Source of the DNA: an uncultured Eisenbergiella sp.
Lineage (GTDB): Bacteria > Bacillota > Clostridia > Lachnospirales > Lachnospiraceae
Direction: 5' to 3'
Length of the DNA stretch: 64,000 nucleotides
Assembly: GCA_947630215.1 (NCBI GenBank)
Contig: CANRGX010000003.1
Span: 62,001 to 126,000 of the forward strand
The position numbers were made by a program, and so were the translations under genes. Position 1 is the first letter of the stretch. The number at the start of each line of letters is the position of its first letter. Shown here in pieces: positions 14,584 to 23,077 of this stretch. Under the pieces are notes generated by a model. The model worked only from the letters and a program-made list of their open reading frames with translations, was not told the origin of the DNA and did not search any database.

Positions 14584-16365
14584 ATGAAATATGATCAGAT
14601 AACAGAAGCGCGGTTTCTGGAACGTCCGAACCGTTTCCTCGCCCGTGTGGCGTTGGGAACGGGACAAGAGGAACGTGTAGAGACCGTGCACGTAAAAAAT
14701 ACCGGGCGCTGTCAGGAGCTTTTTGTCCCCGGCGCAGAGGTTTTATTGAGCGCAGGCACCTCCCCGGGGCGCAGGACGGCATACGATCTGGTGGCGGTTT
14801 ACAAGAAGGAGCGGCTTGTCAACGTGGATTCCCAGGCCCCGAACGCGGTAGTGCGGGAATGGCTGGAAAAAGGCGGTCTGGAAGGCGTGACGCAGATTTG
14901 CCCGGAATGGGCTTACCGGGATTCCCGCTTTGATTTTTACGCCCAGGGCGAAAACCGTCGGATTCTGATTGAGGTAAAGGGTGTGACGCTGGAGCATCAG
15001 GGGGTGGCGCTTTTTCCGGACGCGCCTTCTGACAGAGCTTTAAAGCATGTGGAGGAGCTGACGGACGCGGCAGGAGAGGGCTATGAGTGCTATGTGCTGT
15101 TTGTGATTCAGATGAAGGGCATCTCCTGCTTTACCCCCAACGCGGGGGCACAGCCCAGGCTGGCGCAGGCGCTGCGCAGGGCGCAGCAGGCCGGGGTGAG
15201 GATTCTGGCCTATGACTGCTGTGTGAAAAGGGACAGTCTGGCCCTGGACAGCCCGGTTCCGGTGATGCTTGAGGTGGAAAAGCAGGCGCTTTGTCACATT
15301 GCGCCGCCGCTTTTGAAGTGGTATGATAAGTGCAGGCGTATCCTTCCCTGGCGGGAACAGGTGACGCCCTATCGGGTCTGGGTGTCGGAGATCATGCTGC
15401 AGCAGACCCGGGTGGAAGCGGTAAAGCCTTATTTTGAACGGTTTATGAACCGCCTGCCCGATGTGAAGGCGCTGGCGGAGGCGCCGGAGGACGAACTTTT
15501 AAAGCTGTGGGAGGGGCTGGGCTATTACAGCCGCGCCCGGAATCTTCAGCAGGCCGCCCGCCGGATTCTGACAGAGTATCGGGGACAGATGCCCACAGAG
15601 TATGAAGATATCCGTAAGCTCAAGGGCATTGGGAACTATACGGCCGGAGCCATCGCCTCCATTGCGTTTGGCCGTCCCGTCCCGGCGGTAGACGGCAACG
15701 TGCTGCGCGTGCTGGCCCGGCTTTTGGAGGATGACGGCGATATTTTAAGCCCTGCCGTCAAAAAGAGAGTGGAGGAGGCCCTGCGCGAAGTGATCCCAAA
15801 GGATCGGCCGGGGGACTTCAACCAGGCGCTTATGGAGCTGGGCGCAACCGTATGCCTGCCGAACGGACGGCCCAAATGTGAACAATGCCCGTGGGAGCCG
15901 TTCTGTCTGGCCAATCTGCACCGGACCCAGGCAGAGTATCCGCAAAAGCGTGCAAAAAAAGCGCGTACCGTGGAGCAAAAGACAGTGCTGGTGCTGCAGG
16001 ATACCTGGCGGGCCGCAATTCAAAAGCGCCCGGACAGAGGGCTGCTGGCCGGACTGTATGAATTTCCTTCGCTGGAAGGGCACGCTTCCAGGGAGGAGGT
16101 TTTACAGTGGCTGAAAGAGCGGGGGCTGCACGCGGTGCGCATCCGTCCGCTGCCCGCTTCCCGTCATATTTTCACCCATCGGGAATGGCACATGACAGGA
16201 TACGCAATTCTGGTAGATGAACTGGAGCCCATGGGGGCGGATCGCTCCCTTTTGTTTGTGCGGCCGGAGGAAACGGAAGAAAAGTATCCGATTCCTTCCG
16301 CTTTTGCTGCCTATACGAAATATTTGCATATCAAAACGGGAAAAGAGAGGATAGAAGGAAGATGA
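14584..16365 (+). CDS. SfsA-MutY fusion: SfsA nuclease domain plus A/G-specific adenine glycosylase
   Basis: 593 residues in a single frame. Residues 1-~232 are a whole SfsA protein: FLERPNRFLARV, HVKNTGRCQELFVPG, then the PD-(D/E)XK-like core RFDFYAQGENRRILIEVKGVTLE and ALKHVEEL. Residues ~240-593 are a whole MutY: E278 in LQQTRVE, helix-hairpin-helix LKGIGNYTAGAIASI, catalytic D370 in VDGNVLRV, a 4Fe-4S loop with C424, C432, C435 and C441, and a NUDIX-like C-terminal domain for 8-oxoG recognition. MutY removes adenine opposite 8-oxoguanine; SfsA binds DNA and has reported nuclease activity. The next gene overlaps by ATGA. Confidence 0.93.
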   Translation: MKYDQITEARFLERPNRFLARVALGTGQEERVETVHVKNTGRCQELFVPGAEVLLSAGTSPGRRTAYDLVAVYKKERLVNVDSQAPNAVVREWLEKGGLEGVTQICPEWAYRDSRFDFYAQGENRRILIEVKGVTLEHQGVALFPDAPSDRALKHVEELTDAAGEGYECYVLFVIQMKGISCFTPNAGAQPRLAQALRRAQQAGVRILAYDCCVKRDSLALDSPVPVMLEVEKQALCHIAPPLLKWYDKCRRILPWREQVTPYRVWVSEIMLQQTRVEAVKPYFERFMNRLPDVKALAEAPEDELLKLWEGLGYYSRARNLQQAARRILTEYRGQMPTEYEDIRKLKGIGNYTAGAIASIAFGRPVPAVDGNVLRVLARLLEDDGDILSPAVKKRVEEALREVIPKDRPGDFNQALMELGATVCLPNGRPKCEQCPWEPFCLANLHRTQAEYPQKRAKKARTVEQKTVLVLQDTWRAAIQKRPDRGLLAGLYEFPSLEGHASREEVLQWLKERGLHAVRIRPLPASRHIFTHREWHMTGYAILVDELEPMGADRSLLFVRPEETEEKYPIPSAFAAYTKYLHIKTGKERIEGR

Positions 16366-17387
16366 AGCTGCTTTCAATCGCAATCCCCTGTTATAATTCA
16401 CAGGATTATATGGCCAACTGTATCGAGTCGCTGCTGCCCGGCGGGGAGGACGTGGAAATTTTGGTGGTGGACGACGGATCAAAGGATGATACGGCCCGGA
16501 TCGCCGACGAATATGCGGCAAAATATCCTTCGATTGTCCGGGCGATTCATCAGGAAAACGGCGGCCACGGGGCGGCGGTCAACACCGGTCTGGCAAATGC
16601 CGGCGGCTTGTATTTCAAGGTGGTGGACAGCGACGACTGGGTAAAGCGGGAAGCGTATCTGCAGATCTTAGACAGGCTGCGCGAACTGGCGGGCGGAGAA
16701 AAAGTGCTGGATATGTTCATCAGCAACTTCGTCTATGAAAAGGAAGGGGAACGGCGCAAGAAGGTGATGCGCTATAAGCACATTCTCCCGGAAGGAAAGC
16801 TTTTCACCTGGGAGGAAGCCGGTCATTTTTATCCGGGCAAATATATCCTGATGCATTCCGTGATCTACCGTACAAAGCTGCTGCGGGAATGCGGCCTGCA
16901 TCTGCCGGAGCATACATTTTATGTGGACAATCTCTATGTTTTTGAACCGCTGCCCTATGTGCGCAACCTCTACTATCTGGATGTGAACTTTTACCGCTAC
17001 TACATCGGACGGGCCGATCAGTCCGTCAACGAGCAGGTCATGATCGGCCGGATTGACCAGCAGATAAAGGTCAATAAGCTGATGGTGGATTATTTTGTCG
17101 AAAAGAAGGCCGCCATTTCTACAAACCGGAAGATGGGCCGGTATATGCTCAGCTATCTCGATATCATCACGACGATTTCCTCCATCCTTCTGATCCGTTC
17201 CGGGACGCAGGAAGCGCTGGATAAGAAAAAGGAGCTTCTGAACTATATCCGACAGAAGGATCGTTCCCTCTACCGCAAACTGCGCTACGGCCTGCTGGGG
17301 GAGTTTATGAACCTTCCCGGAAGGCCGGGCAGATGGATTTCCGTGGAGGGATATAAGGTCTGCCAGAAATTTTTCGGCTTCAACTAA
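16362..17387 (+). CDS. family 2 glycosyltransferase
   Basis: 341 residues. GT-A fold: MKLLSIAIPCYNSQDYMANCIESLL at the start, VEILVVDDGSKDDT, the NGGHGAAVNTGLANAGG loop and the metal-binding KVVDSDDWV. No membrane-spanning segments, so a soluble or peripheral enzyme. The acceptor sugar or lipid cannot be told. The start codon overlaps the stop of the SfsA-MutY gene (ATGA), so it is translated from the same message although functionally unrelated. Confidence 0.9.
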   Translation: MKLLSIAIPCYNSQDYMANCIESLLPGGEDVEILVVDDGSKDDTARIADEYAAKYPSIVRAIHQENGGHGAAVNTGLANAGGLYFKVVDSDDWVKREAYLQILDRLRELAGGEKVLDMFISNFVYEKEGERRKKVMRYKHILPEGKLFTWEEAGHFYPGKYILMHSVIYRTKLLRECGLHLPEHTFYVDNLYVFEPLPYVRNLYYLDVNFYRYYIGRADQSVNEQVMIGRIDQQIKVNKLMVDYFVEKKAAISTNRKMGRYMLSYLDIITTISSILLIRSGTQEALDKKKELLNYIRQKDRSLYRKLRYGLLGEFMNLPGRPGRWISVEGYKVCQKFFGFN

Positions 17388-17415
17388 AACGGAAAAGACA
17401 TAGCGAAAAAGCAAG

Positions 17416-17444
17416 TTGCCGTCGAAAAAGAAGTGTGCTAGAAT
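17416..17444 (+). promoter_or_regulatory. promoter of the second carB
   Basis: TTGCCG, 17-bp spacer, TAGAAT, 40 bp before the carB start. Confidence 0.65.
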
Positions 17445-17484
17445 AAGATGGGTTTTTGGGTATGGATAAGAACAGGAAAGGATA

Positions 17485-20400
17485 ATGGGTGAATTTATGA
17501 GAAGACAGGACATTCACAAAGTGCTGATCATCGGATCGGGCCCGATCATCATCGGACAGGCCTGCGAATTTGACTATTCCGGCACACAGGCCTGTAAGGC
17601 GCTCAAAAAACTGGGCTATGAGATCGTACTGGTAAATTCCAATCCGGCGACCATCATGACGGATCCGGACACGGCGGACATTACGTATATCGAGCCTTTG
17701 AATCTGCAGAGGCTGGAACAGATCATTGAAAAAGAGCGTCCCGATGCGCTGCTGCCCAACCTTGGCGGCCAGTCCGGCCTGAATCTCTGCTCTGAGCTCT
17801 ACACGTCCGGTATCCTGGAAAAATACGGCGTCAAGGTCATCGGCGTCCAGGTGGATGCCATCGAGCGCGGGGAGGATCGGATCGAGTTCAAGAATACGAT
17901 GAACTCCCTGGGAGTTGAGATGGCAAGGAGCGACGTGGCCTATTCCGTCGAGGAGGCGCTCAGGATTGCGGACGGACTGGGCTATCCGGTGGTGCTGCGG
18001 CCCGCCTACACCATGGGCGGCGCGGGCGGCGGCCTGGTATATAATAAAGAAGAACTCAAGGTGGTCTGCGCCAGAGGACTTCAGGCCAGTCTGGTGGGAC
18101 AGGTTCTGGTGGAAGAATCCATTCTCGGCTGGGAAGAACTGGAGCTGGAAGTGGTGCGGGACGCCAAGGGCAACATGATTACGGTCTGCTTCATTGAGAA
18201 TATTGACCCGGTGGGCGTGCACACGGGAGATTCCTTCTGTTCCGCCCCCATGCTGACCATTTCGGAAGAACTGCAGCAGGAAATGCAGCGGCAGGCATAC
18301 CGGATCGTGGACGCCATCCAGGTGATTGGCGGCACGAACGTTCAGTTTGCCCACGATCCTGTGTCCGACCGGCTGGTGGTCATTGAAATCAATCCCAGAA
18401 CATCCCGTTCCTCCGCCCTTGCCAGTAAGGCCACGGGCTTTCCCATCGCCATGGTTTCCGCCATGCTGGCCAGCGGCCTGACGCTGGACGAGATTCCTTG
18501 CGGCAAGTACGGTACATTGGACAAATATGTGCCGGATGGCGACTATGTTGTAATTAAGTTCGCGAGATGGGCCTTTGAGAAGTTCAAGGGCGTGGAAGAT
18601 AAGCTGGGCACCCAGATGCGCGCCGTGGGCGAGGTCATGAGCATCGGCAAGACCTACAAGGAGGCGTTCCAGAAGGCGATCCGTTCCCTGGAGAAAAACC
18701 GCTACGGTCTGGGCCATGTGGGAGGGCTGGATCAGAAGTCCAAAAAAGAATTGCTTTCCATGCTGGCCGTTCCCTGCAGCGAACGGTATTTCATCATGTA
18801 CGAGGCCCTCAGAAAGGGCGCTACGGTGGATGAAATCTTCGATTTGACGAAGGTGAAGCATTATTTCATCCAGCAGATGAAAGAACTGGTGGAGGAAGAA
18901 GAAGCACTGGTGTCCCGTTATGCCGGAACCGTTCCCGCCACAGAGGATCTGCGCCAGGCGAAGCTGGACGGCTTCTCCGACAAGTATTTGAGCCAGATAT
19001 TGGGTGTGTCCGAGGAGGATATCCGCAACGCCAGAGTGGACGCGGGCATCGTGGAAGCGTGGGAAGGCGTCCATGTGAGCAGTACGCAGGATTCCGCTTA
19101 CTACTATTCCAGCTATCATATAAAGGATGAGAGCCCTGTGGACAATTCCAAACCCAAGGTCATGATCCTGGGCGGAGGCCCGAACCGGATCGGACAGGGT
19201 ATCGAGTTTGACTACTGCTGTGTCCATGCGGCCAAGGCGCTGCGCAAACTGGGCTTTTCCACCATTATTGTCAACTGCAATCCCGAGACGGTTTCGACGG
19301 ATTACGATACTTCCGATAAGCTCTACTTTGAGCCGCTGACACTGGAGGATGTGCTGGCGATTTACGGGAAGGAGAAGCCGGTGGGCGTTATCGCCCAGTT
19401 CGGCGGACAGACCCCGTTGAATCTGGCCGCAGATCTGAAAAAGTACGGCGTCAATATTCTGGGTACTACGCCGGAAACCATCGATCTGGCGGAGGATCGC
19501 GATCTGTTCCGGGAGAAGATGGAAAAGCTGGGTATTCCGATGCCGGAGGCCGGTATGGCGGTCAATGTGGAAGAAGCGCTGCGCACGGCCCACGAGATCG
19601 GCTATCCGGTCATGGTGCGTCCTTCCTATGTGCTGGGCGGGCGCGGTATGGAAGTGGTCTACGACGATGAGGCGATGACGTTTTATATGCAGCAGGCGGT
19701 GGGCGTGACGCCCGACCGGCCGATTTTGATCGACCGTTTTCTGCATCATGCGACGGAGTGCGAGGCCGACGCCATCAGCGACGGCGATCATGTTTTCGTG
19801 CCCTCGGTCATGGAGCATATCGAGCTGGCCGGTATCCACTCAGGAGATTCTGCGTGCATCATTCCGCCCCGTTCCCTGACGAAGGAGCAGATCGACACCA
19901 TCCGGGACTATACGAGAAAAATTGCCCGCGAGCTGCACGTGGTGGGCCTGATGAATATGCAGTACGCCATCGAGGACGGCAGGGTGTTTGTGATTGAGGC
20001 CAATCCCCGCGCTTCCAGGACGGTGCCGCTGGTATCCAAGGTATGCGGCATCAATATGGTGCAGATTGCCACGGATATTATTACGATGCCGTTCACGGGC
20101 CATACCAGCCCGGTTCCCGGCTTAAAGGAAAAGAAGTTTGCCCATTACGGCGTCAAGGAGGCGGTGTTCCCCTTCAATATGTTCCCGGAGGTGGATCCCA
20201 TCCTGGGGCCGGAAATGCGTTCCACCGGCGAAGTACTGGGACTGTCTTCGGACTTCGGAGATGCGTTTTTCAAGGCGGAGGAGGCCACAAAGGTACAGAT
20301 TCCGACGCAAGGCTGCGTGCTCATTTCTGTCAGCGACCGCGACAAGCCGGAACTGGTGGAGATCGCAAAGGGCTTCCACGAGTGCGGCTTTGAGATTATG

Positions 20401-20727
20401 GCCACGGGCAGAACCTGCGATATGATTTGTGCGGCCGGGATTCAGGCGCACAAGATCTGTAAGATCAATGAGGGAAGGCCGAACATTCTGGACGAAATGA
20501 CCAACGGCAAAATCCAGCTCATTGTCAACACGCCGATTGGCAAGCAGGGGACGGTGGACGACAGCTATATCCGCAAGGCGGCGATCAAGTACAAGATTCC
20601 CTATATGACCACCATGGCCATGGCGAAAGCCACTATCGAGGGGATCAAGAGCGCACAGCGGGACGGCAAGCTGCCGGTGCAGTCGCTGCAGGAGTTCCAC
20701 GCGCAGATCACCGATCAGGAGGCATAG
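17485..20727 (+). CDS. carB: carbamoyl-phosphate synthase large subunit (copy 2, stand-alone)
   Basis: 1080 residues, complete. Both ATP-grasp halves are intact: KVLIIGSGPIIIGQACEFDYSGTQA and VMILGGGPNRIGQGIEFDYCCVHAA, with NPRTSRSSALASK and NPRASRTVPLVSK. The C-terminal MGS-like domain ends VQSLQEFHAQIT. The sequence is clearly different from copy 1 at 653-3847 and has no carA beside it; it must borrow CarA from elsewhere or use free ammonia. GGAAAGG precedes the ATG at 17485; an internal Met at 17497 is an alternative start. A strong terminator follows. Confidence 0.95.
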   Translation: MGEFMRRQDIHKVLIIGSGPIIIGQACEFDYSGTQACKALKKLGYEIVLVNSNPATIMTDPDTADITYIEPLNLQRLEQIIEKERPDALLPNLGGQSGLNLCSELYTSGILEKYGVKVIGVQVDAIERGEDRIEFKNTMNSLGVEMARSDVAYSVEEALRIADGLGYPVVLRPAYTMGGAGGGLVYNKEELKVVCARGLQASLVGQVLVEESILGWEELELEVVRDAKGNMITVCFIENIDPVGVHTGDSFCSAPMLTISEELQQEMQRQAYRIVDAIQVIGGTNVQFAHDPVSDRLVVIEINPRTSRSSALASKATGFPIAMVSAMLASGLTLDEIPCGKYGTLDKYVPDGDYVVIKFARWAFEKFKGVEDKLGTQMRAVGEVMSIGKTYKEAFQKAIRSLEKNRYGLGHVGGLDQKSKKELLSMLAVPCSERYFIMYEALRKGATVDEIFDLTKVKHYFIQQMKELVEEEEALVSRYAGTVPATEDLRQAKLDGFSDKYLSQILGVSEEDIRNARVDAGIVEAWEGVHVSSTQDSAYYYSSYHIKDESPVDNSKPKVMILGGGPNRIGQGIEFDYCCVHAAKALRKLGFSTIIVNCNPETVSTDYDTSDKLYFEPLTLEDVLAIYGKEKPVGVIAQFGGQTPLNLAADLKKYGVNILGTTPETIDLAEDRDLFREKMEKLGIPMPEAGMAVNVEEALRTAHEIGYPVMVRPSYVLGGRGMEVVYDDEAMTFYMQQAVGVTPDRPILIDRFLHHATECEADAISDGDHVFVPSVMEHIELAGIHSGDSACIIPPRSLTKEQIDTIRDYTRKIARELHVVGLMNMQYAIEDGRVFVIEANPRASRTVPLVSKVCGINMVQIATDIITMPFTGHTSPVPGLKEKKFAHYGVKEAVFPFNMFPEVDPILGPEMRSTGEVLGLSSDFGDAFFKAEEATKVQIPTQGCVLISVSDRDKPELVEIAKGFHECGFEIMATGRTCDMICAAGIQAHKICKINEGRPNILDEMTNGKIQLIVNTPIGKQGTVDDSYIRKAAIKYKIPYMTTMAMAKATIEGIKSAQRDGKLPVQSLQEFHAQITDQEA

Positions 20728-20758
20728 TAAAAGAGAGAAAGGGCAGGAGCCGGTTTGG

Positions 20759-20790
20759 GGCCGCCGCGTGAAAACGCGGCGGCCTTTTTT
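20759..20790 (+). terminator. intrinsic terminator of the second carB
   Basis: Perfect 11-bp GGCCGCCGCGT/ACGCGGCGGCC stem with a GAAA loop and six T. Confidence 0.95.
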
Positions 20791-20933
20791 GGTTTCTTTC
20801 TTCTTTTTTCATTTTTCTTTAGAAAAAATTCCGTTTGCTGCGCTGCCAAAATTTTGTTTTGCGGGATATACTGGGGAAAGTAAAAACCGGGAAGCATAGA
20901 CAGCCATATCTGTGCTCCAAAATGGAGGGAAAG

Positions 20934-21443
20934 ATGAATGCCGAACTGTTCCAACAGTTTTTTATCCAGTACGGTGCGGTGGCGATTTTTGTCATCGTGC
21001 TGTTGGAATATCTGAATATGCCCGGGTTCCCGGCGGGGGTCATCATGCCGCTGGCGGGCGTGTGGGCGGCGCGGGGAAGTATCGGCTTTGGAACCGTGAT
21101 GCTGATCACGGTTCTGGCGGGCGTTCTGGGAAGTCTTTTGCTCTATGCCCTGGGCTATGCCGGGGGGAGTCTGTTTCTGGACCGGTACTTAAAAAAGTTT
21201 CCCAAACAGAGGGCAGGGATGGAAAAGAATTTTACCGTACTGAAAAAGTGGGGCTGCCTGGGTGTATTTGCGGGCAAGCTGATTCCCATGGTCAGGACGC
21301 TGATTTCCATTCCCGCCGGGGTGCTGAAAATGAACTTCTGGCAGTATCTGTTCAGCTCCGCACTGGGCGTGGCGCTCTGGAATCTGATTTTTGTGGGAGC
21401 CGGTTATTTCCTGGGAGACGCTGTGCTGGCCCGGCTGGCGTAA
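20934..21443 (+). CDS. DedA-family membrane protein
   Basis: 169 residues, four to five membrane segments. The DedA signature is visible as LEYLNMPGFPAGVIMPLAG near residue 25, the VLAGVLGSLLLYALGYAGG block, and FAGKLIPMVRTLISIPAGVLKMNFWQYL with the conserved Arg. DedA proteins are half-transporter-like flippases implicated in recycling undecaprenyl phosphate or phospholipids. The ATG at 20934 follows GGAGGGAAAG. It is followed after 34 bp by a GT4 enzyme and then by lipid kinase and PAP2 genes, consistent with a membrane-lipid role. Confidence 0.88.
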   Translation: MNAELFQQFFIQYGAVAIFVIVLLEYLNMPGFPAGVIMPLAGVWAARGSIGFGTVMLITVLAGVLGSLLLYALGYAGGSLFLDRYLKKFPKQRAGMEKNFTVLKKWGCLGVFAGKLIPMVRTLISIPAGVLKMNFWQYLFSSALGVALWNLIFVGAGYFLGDAVLARLA

Positions 21444-21477
21444 GGGCGTAAGGGCGGCCAAAAAGGGGGGCGAAAAC

Positions 21478-22680
21478 GTGCGCATCGCAATGCTGACAAA
21501 CAATTATCTGCCCTTTGTGGGCGGCGTACCGGTTTCCATAGAACGGTTGAGCGAAAGCCTGCGGGAAATGGGGCATGAGGTGGAGGTATTCGCCCCATCC
21601 TATTCCGGCGTCAAAAAAGAACCGGGTGTCTTTCGGTATCGGGCGTTTCGGCCGGGGCTCTGGGGAGGAATCGCTGTGCCGGACGCGCTGGATCCCGGGA
21701 TAGAGCGGGAATTTGTCAGGGGCAGGTTCGATGTGATCCACGTGCACCATCCGCTCCTGATGGGGCAGGCCGCGCTGCGGCTGTCCCGAAAATACCGGAC
21801 GCCGCTTATGTTTACGTACCATACCCGTTACGAACAGTATCTGCACTATGTGGGCCTTTCCTGTCTGAAGGACGTTATACCGGCCTATATCCGCTATTTT
21901 TGCGATAAGTGCGACGGTGTTTTCGCGCCTACGGAAGGGATGCGGCGCTATCTGGAAGAAACCGGCGTAAAAAAGCCGGTGGCCGTACTGCCCACCGGCA
22001 TTCCGGGAAAGACCTTCCGGGCGGCAGGACAGCGTGGGGCCACGCTGCGGGAGGAACTGCTGCAGAACGCTTCCCATCTGTTTTTGTGCGTGGCCCGTCT
22101 GGCGAAGGAAAAGAATCTGGACTTTTTGCTCCGGAGTCTGGCGGTCTATCGGGAGCAGACGTCGGATCCGTTCCGGCTGGCGCTGATCGGGGAGGGGCCG
22201 CAGCAGGGGGAGCTTTTTGCGCTGGCCCAAAAGCTGGGTCTGGAGGAAAACGTGCTGTTTTTGGGACGGGTGGAAAATGAAAGGATCGCTGCTTACTATG
22301 CGGCGGCCGACGTGTTCTGTTTTCCCTCCACCACGGAAACGCAGGGAATCGTTTCCCTGGAGGCCATGGCGGCGGGCACGCCGGTGCTGGCCGTCTCCGC
22401 CACGGGGACAGAGGATATTGTGAAAAACGGCGTGAACGGATTTATGACGGCAGAGAGGGAGGAGGACTTCGCTGCCCAACTGGCCCGGATGGTACAAAAG
22501 GACGTGCTCTGTCGTCTGGGCGAGGGTGCAAAAAAGACCGCGCTTTCCTATGATATGCCGGACGTGGCGACGCGCGCCCTTTCCTGTTACAGCGCCGCCG
22601 TCTGTCGGAGACTGGACGAAAGGGAAAAGGAAAAATGGAACAAAGGTCGGATTCGGGAGGTTTTTGGCACATTTTGCTGA
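21478..22680 (+). CDS. family 4 glycosyltransferase
   Basis: 400 residues, GT-B fold. It starts VRIAMLTNNYLPFVGGVPVSIERLSESLREMGHEVEV. GTG at 21478 is chosen because of the AAAAGGGGGG site. The acceptor domain contains HVHHPLLMGQAALRL and FTYHTRYEQYLHY, typical of diacylglycerol glucosyltransferase-like GT4 enzymes. The donor domain has CVARLAKEKNLDFLL, ALIGEGPQQGEL and the EX7E-type motif in PSTTETQGIVSLEAMAAGTPVLA. Likely product: glycolipid or lipoteichoic acid anchor. The exact acceptor is inferred. Confidence 0.88.
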   Translation: MRIAMLTNNYLPFVGGVPVSIERLSESLREMGHEVEVFAPSYSGVKKEPGVFRYRAFRPGLWGGIAVPDALDPGIEREFVRGRFDVIHVHHPLLMGQAALRLSRKYRTPLMFTYHTRYEQYLHYVGLSCLKDVIPAYIRYFCDKCDGVFAPTEGMRRYLEETGVKKPVAVLPTGIPGKTFRAAGQRGATLREELLQNASHLFLCVARLAKEKNLDFLLRSLAVYREQTSDPFRLALIGEGPQQGELFALAQKLGLEENVLFLGRVENERIAAYYAAADVFCFPSTTETQGIVSLEAMAAGTPVLAVSATGTEDIVKNGVNGFMTAEREEDFAAQLARMVQKDVLCRLGEGAKKTALSYDMPDVATRALSCYSAAVCRRLDEREKEKWNKGRIREVFGTFC

Positions 22681-22711
22681 AAAGGGAATAGAATAAACTG
22701 GGGTGAACGAT

Positions 22712-22900
22712 ATGTATGGTTGTGATGTAAGATGCGGCCAAATGCCCTGTCCGGCGCGAACGTGCGGATCCGGATGTTATTTGTGCCATCCGGCGGCCAA
22801 CTGTTGTCAGCAGCTTTTGCGCTGGCTGCTCTTTGACGCAGGCTGCGCCCGGTTTGGTTCCTGTCAGTGTTCCGGCTGGAGACATCGGAACTGTTGCTGA
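22712..22900 (+). CDS. very small cysteine-rich protein, unknown
   Basis: 62 residues with 13 Cys, arranged as CX3C, CX4C, CX3CX2C, CC, CX5CXC and a terminal CC. GGGGTGA stands 7 bases before the ATG at 22712; an in-frame GTG at 22703 is possible. No signal peptide. The spacing recalls metal-binding or Cys-rich peptides but matches no family I can name. The frame is preceded by the GT4 stop (32-bp gap) and followed by two GC-rich hairpins without a T-run. It could be a metallothionein-like protein, a peptide precursor or a chance frame. Confidence 0.5.
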   Translation: MYGCDVRCGQMPCPARTCGSGCYLCHPAANCCQQLLRWLLFDAGCARFGSCQCSGWRHRNCC

Positions 22901-22981
22901 ACAATCCCTGCCGGCAGGGTCGGGGCGTCTGCGGGCGCCCCGGCCAATTCTTAGGATTCAATTAAAGTTTTTGGCATTGTA

Positions 22982-23009
22982 TTGACTTTGGAAACTTTTC
23001 TGCTAAAAT
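22982..23009 (+). promoter_or_regulatory. promoter of the lipid kinase gene
   Basis: TTGACT, 16-bp spacer, TAAAAT; about 70 bp before the ATG at 23078. Confidence 0.7.
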
Positions 23010-23077
23010 ACATTTTTAGTGGAACGCAGAGCGTCCGCTGTTTTTGCATATACTGATACAGATGACGGGAAAGAAGG

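Noticed and set aside
17380..19839. Very long open frame antisense to the second carB
   Set aside because: It mirrors the GC-rich codon pattern of carB, has no ribosome site, and resembles no protein; carB on the other strand is certain.
22907..22945. Two GC-rich hairpins after the Cys-rich gene as terminators
   Set aside because: Both lack a following T-run, so termination is not supported.
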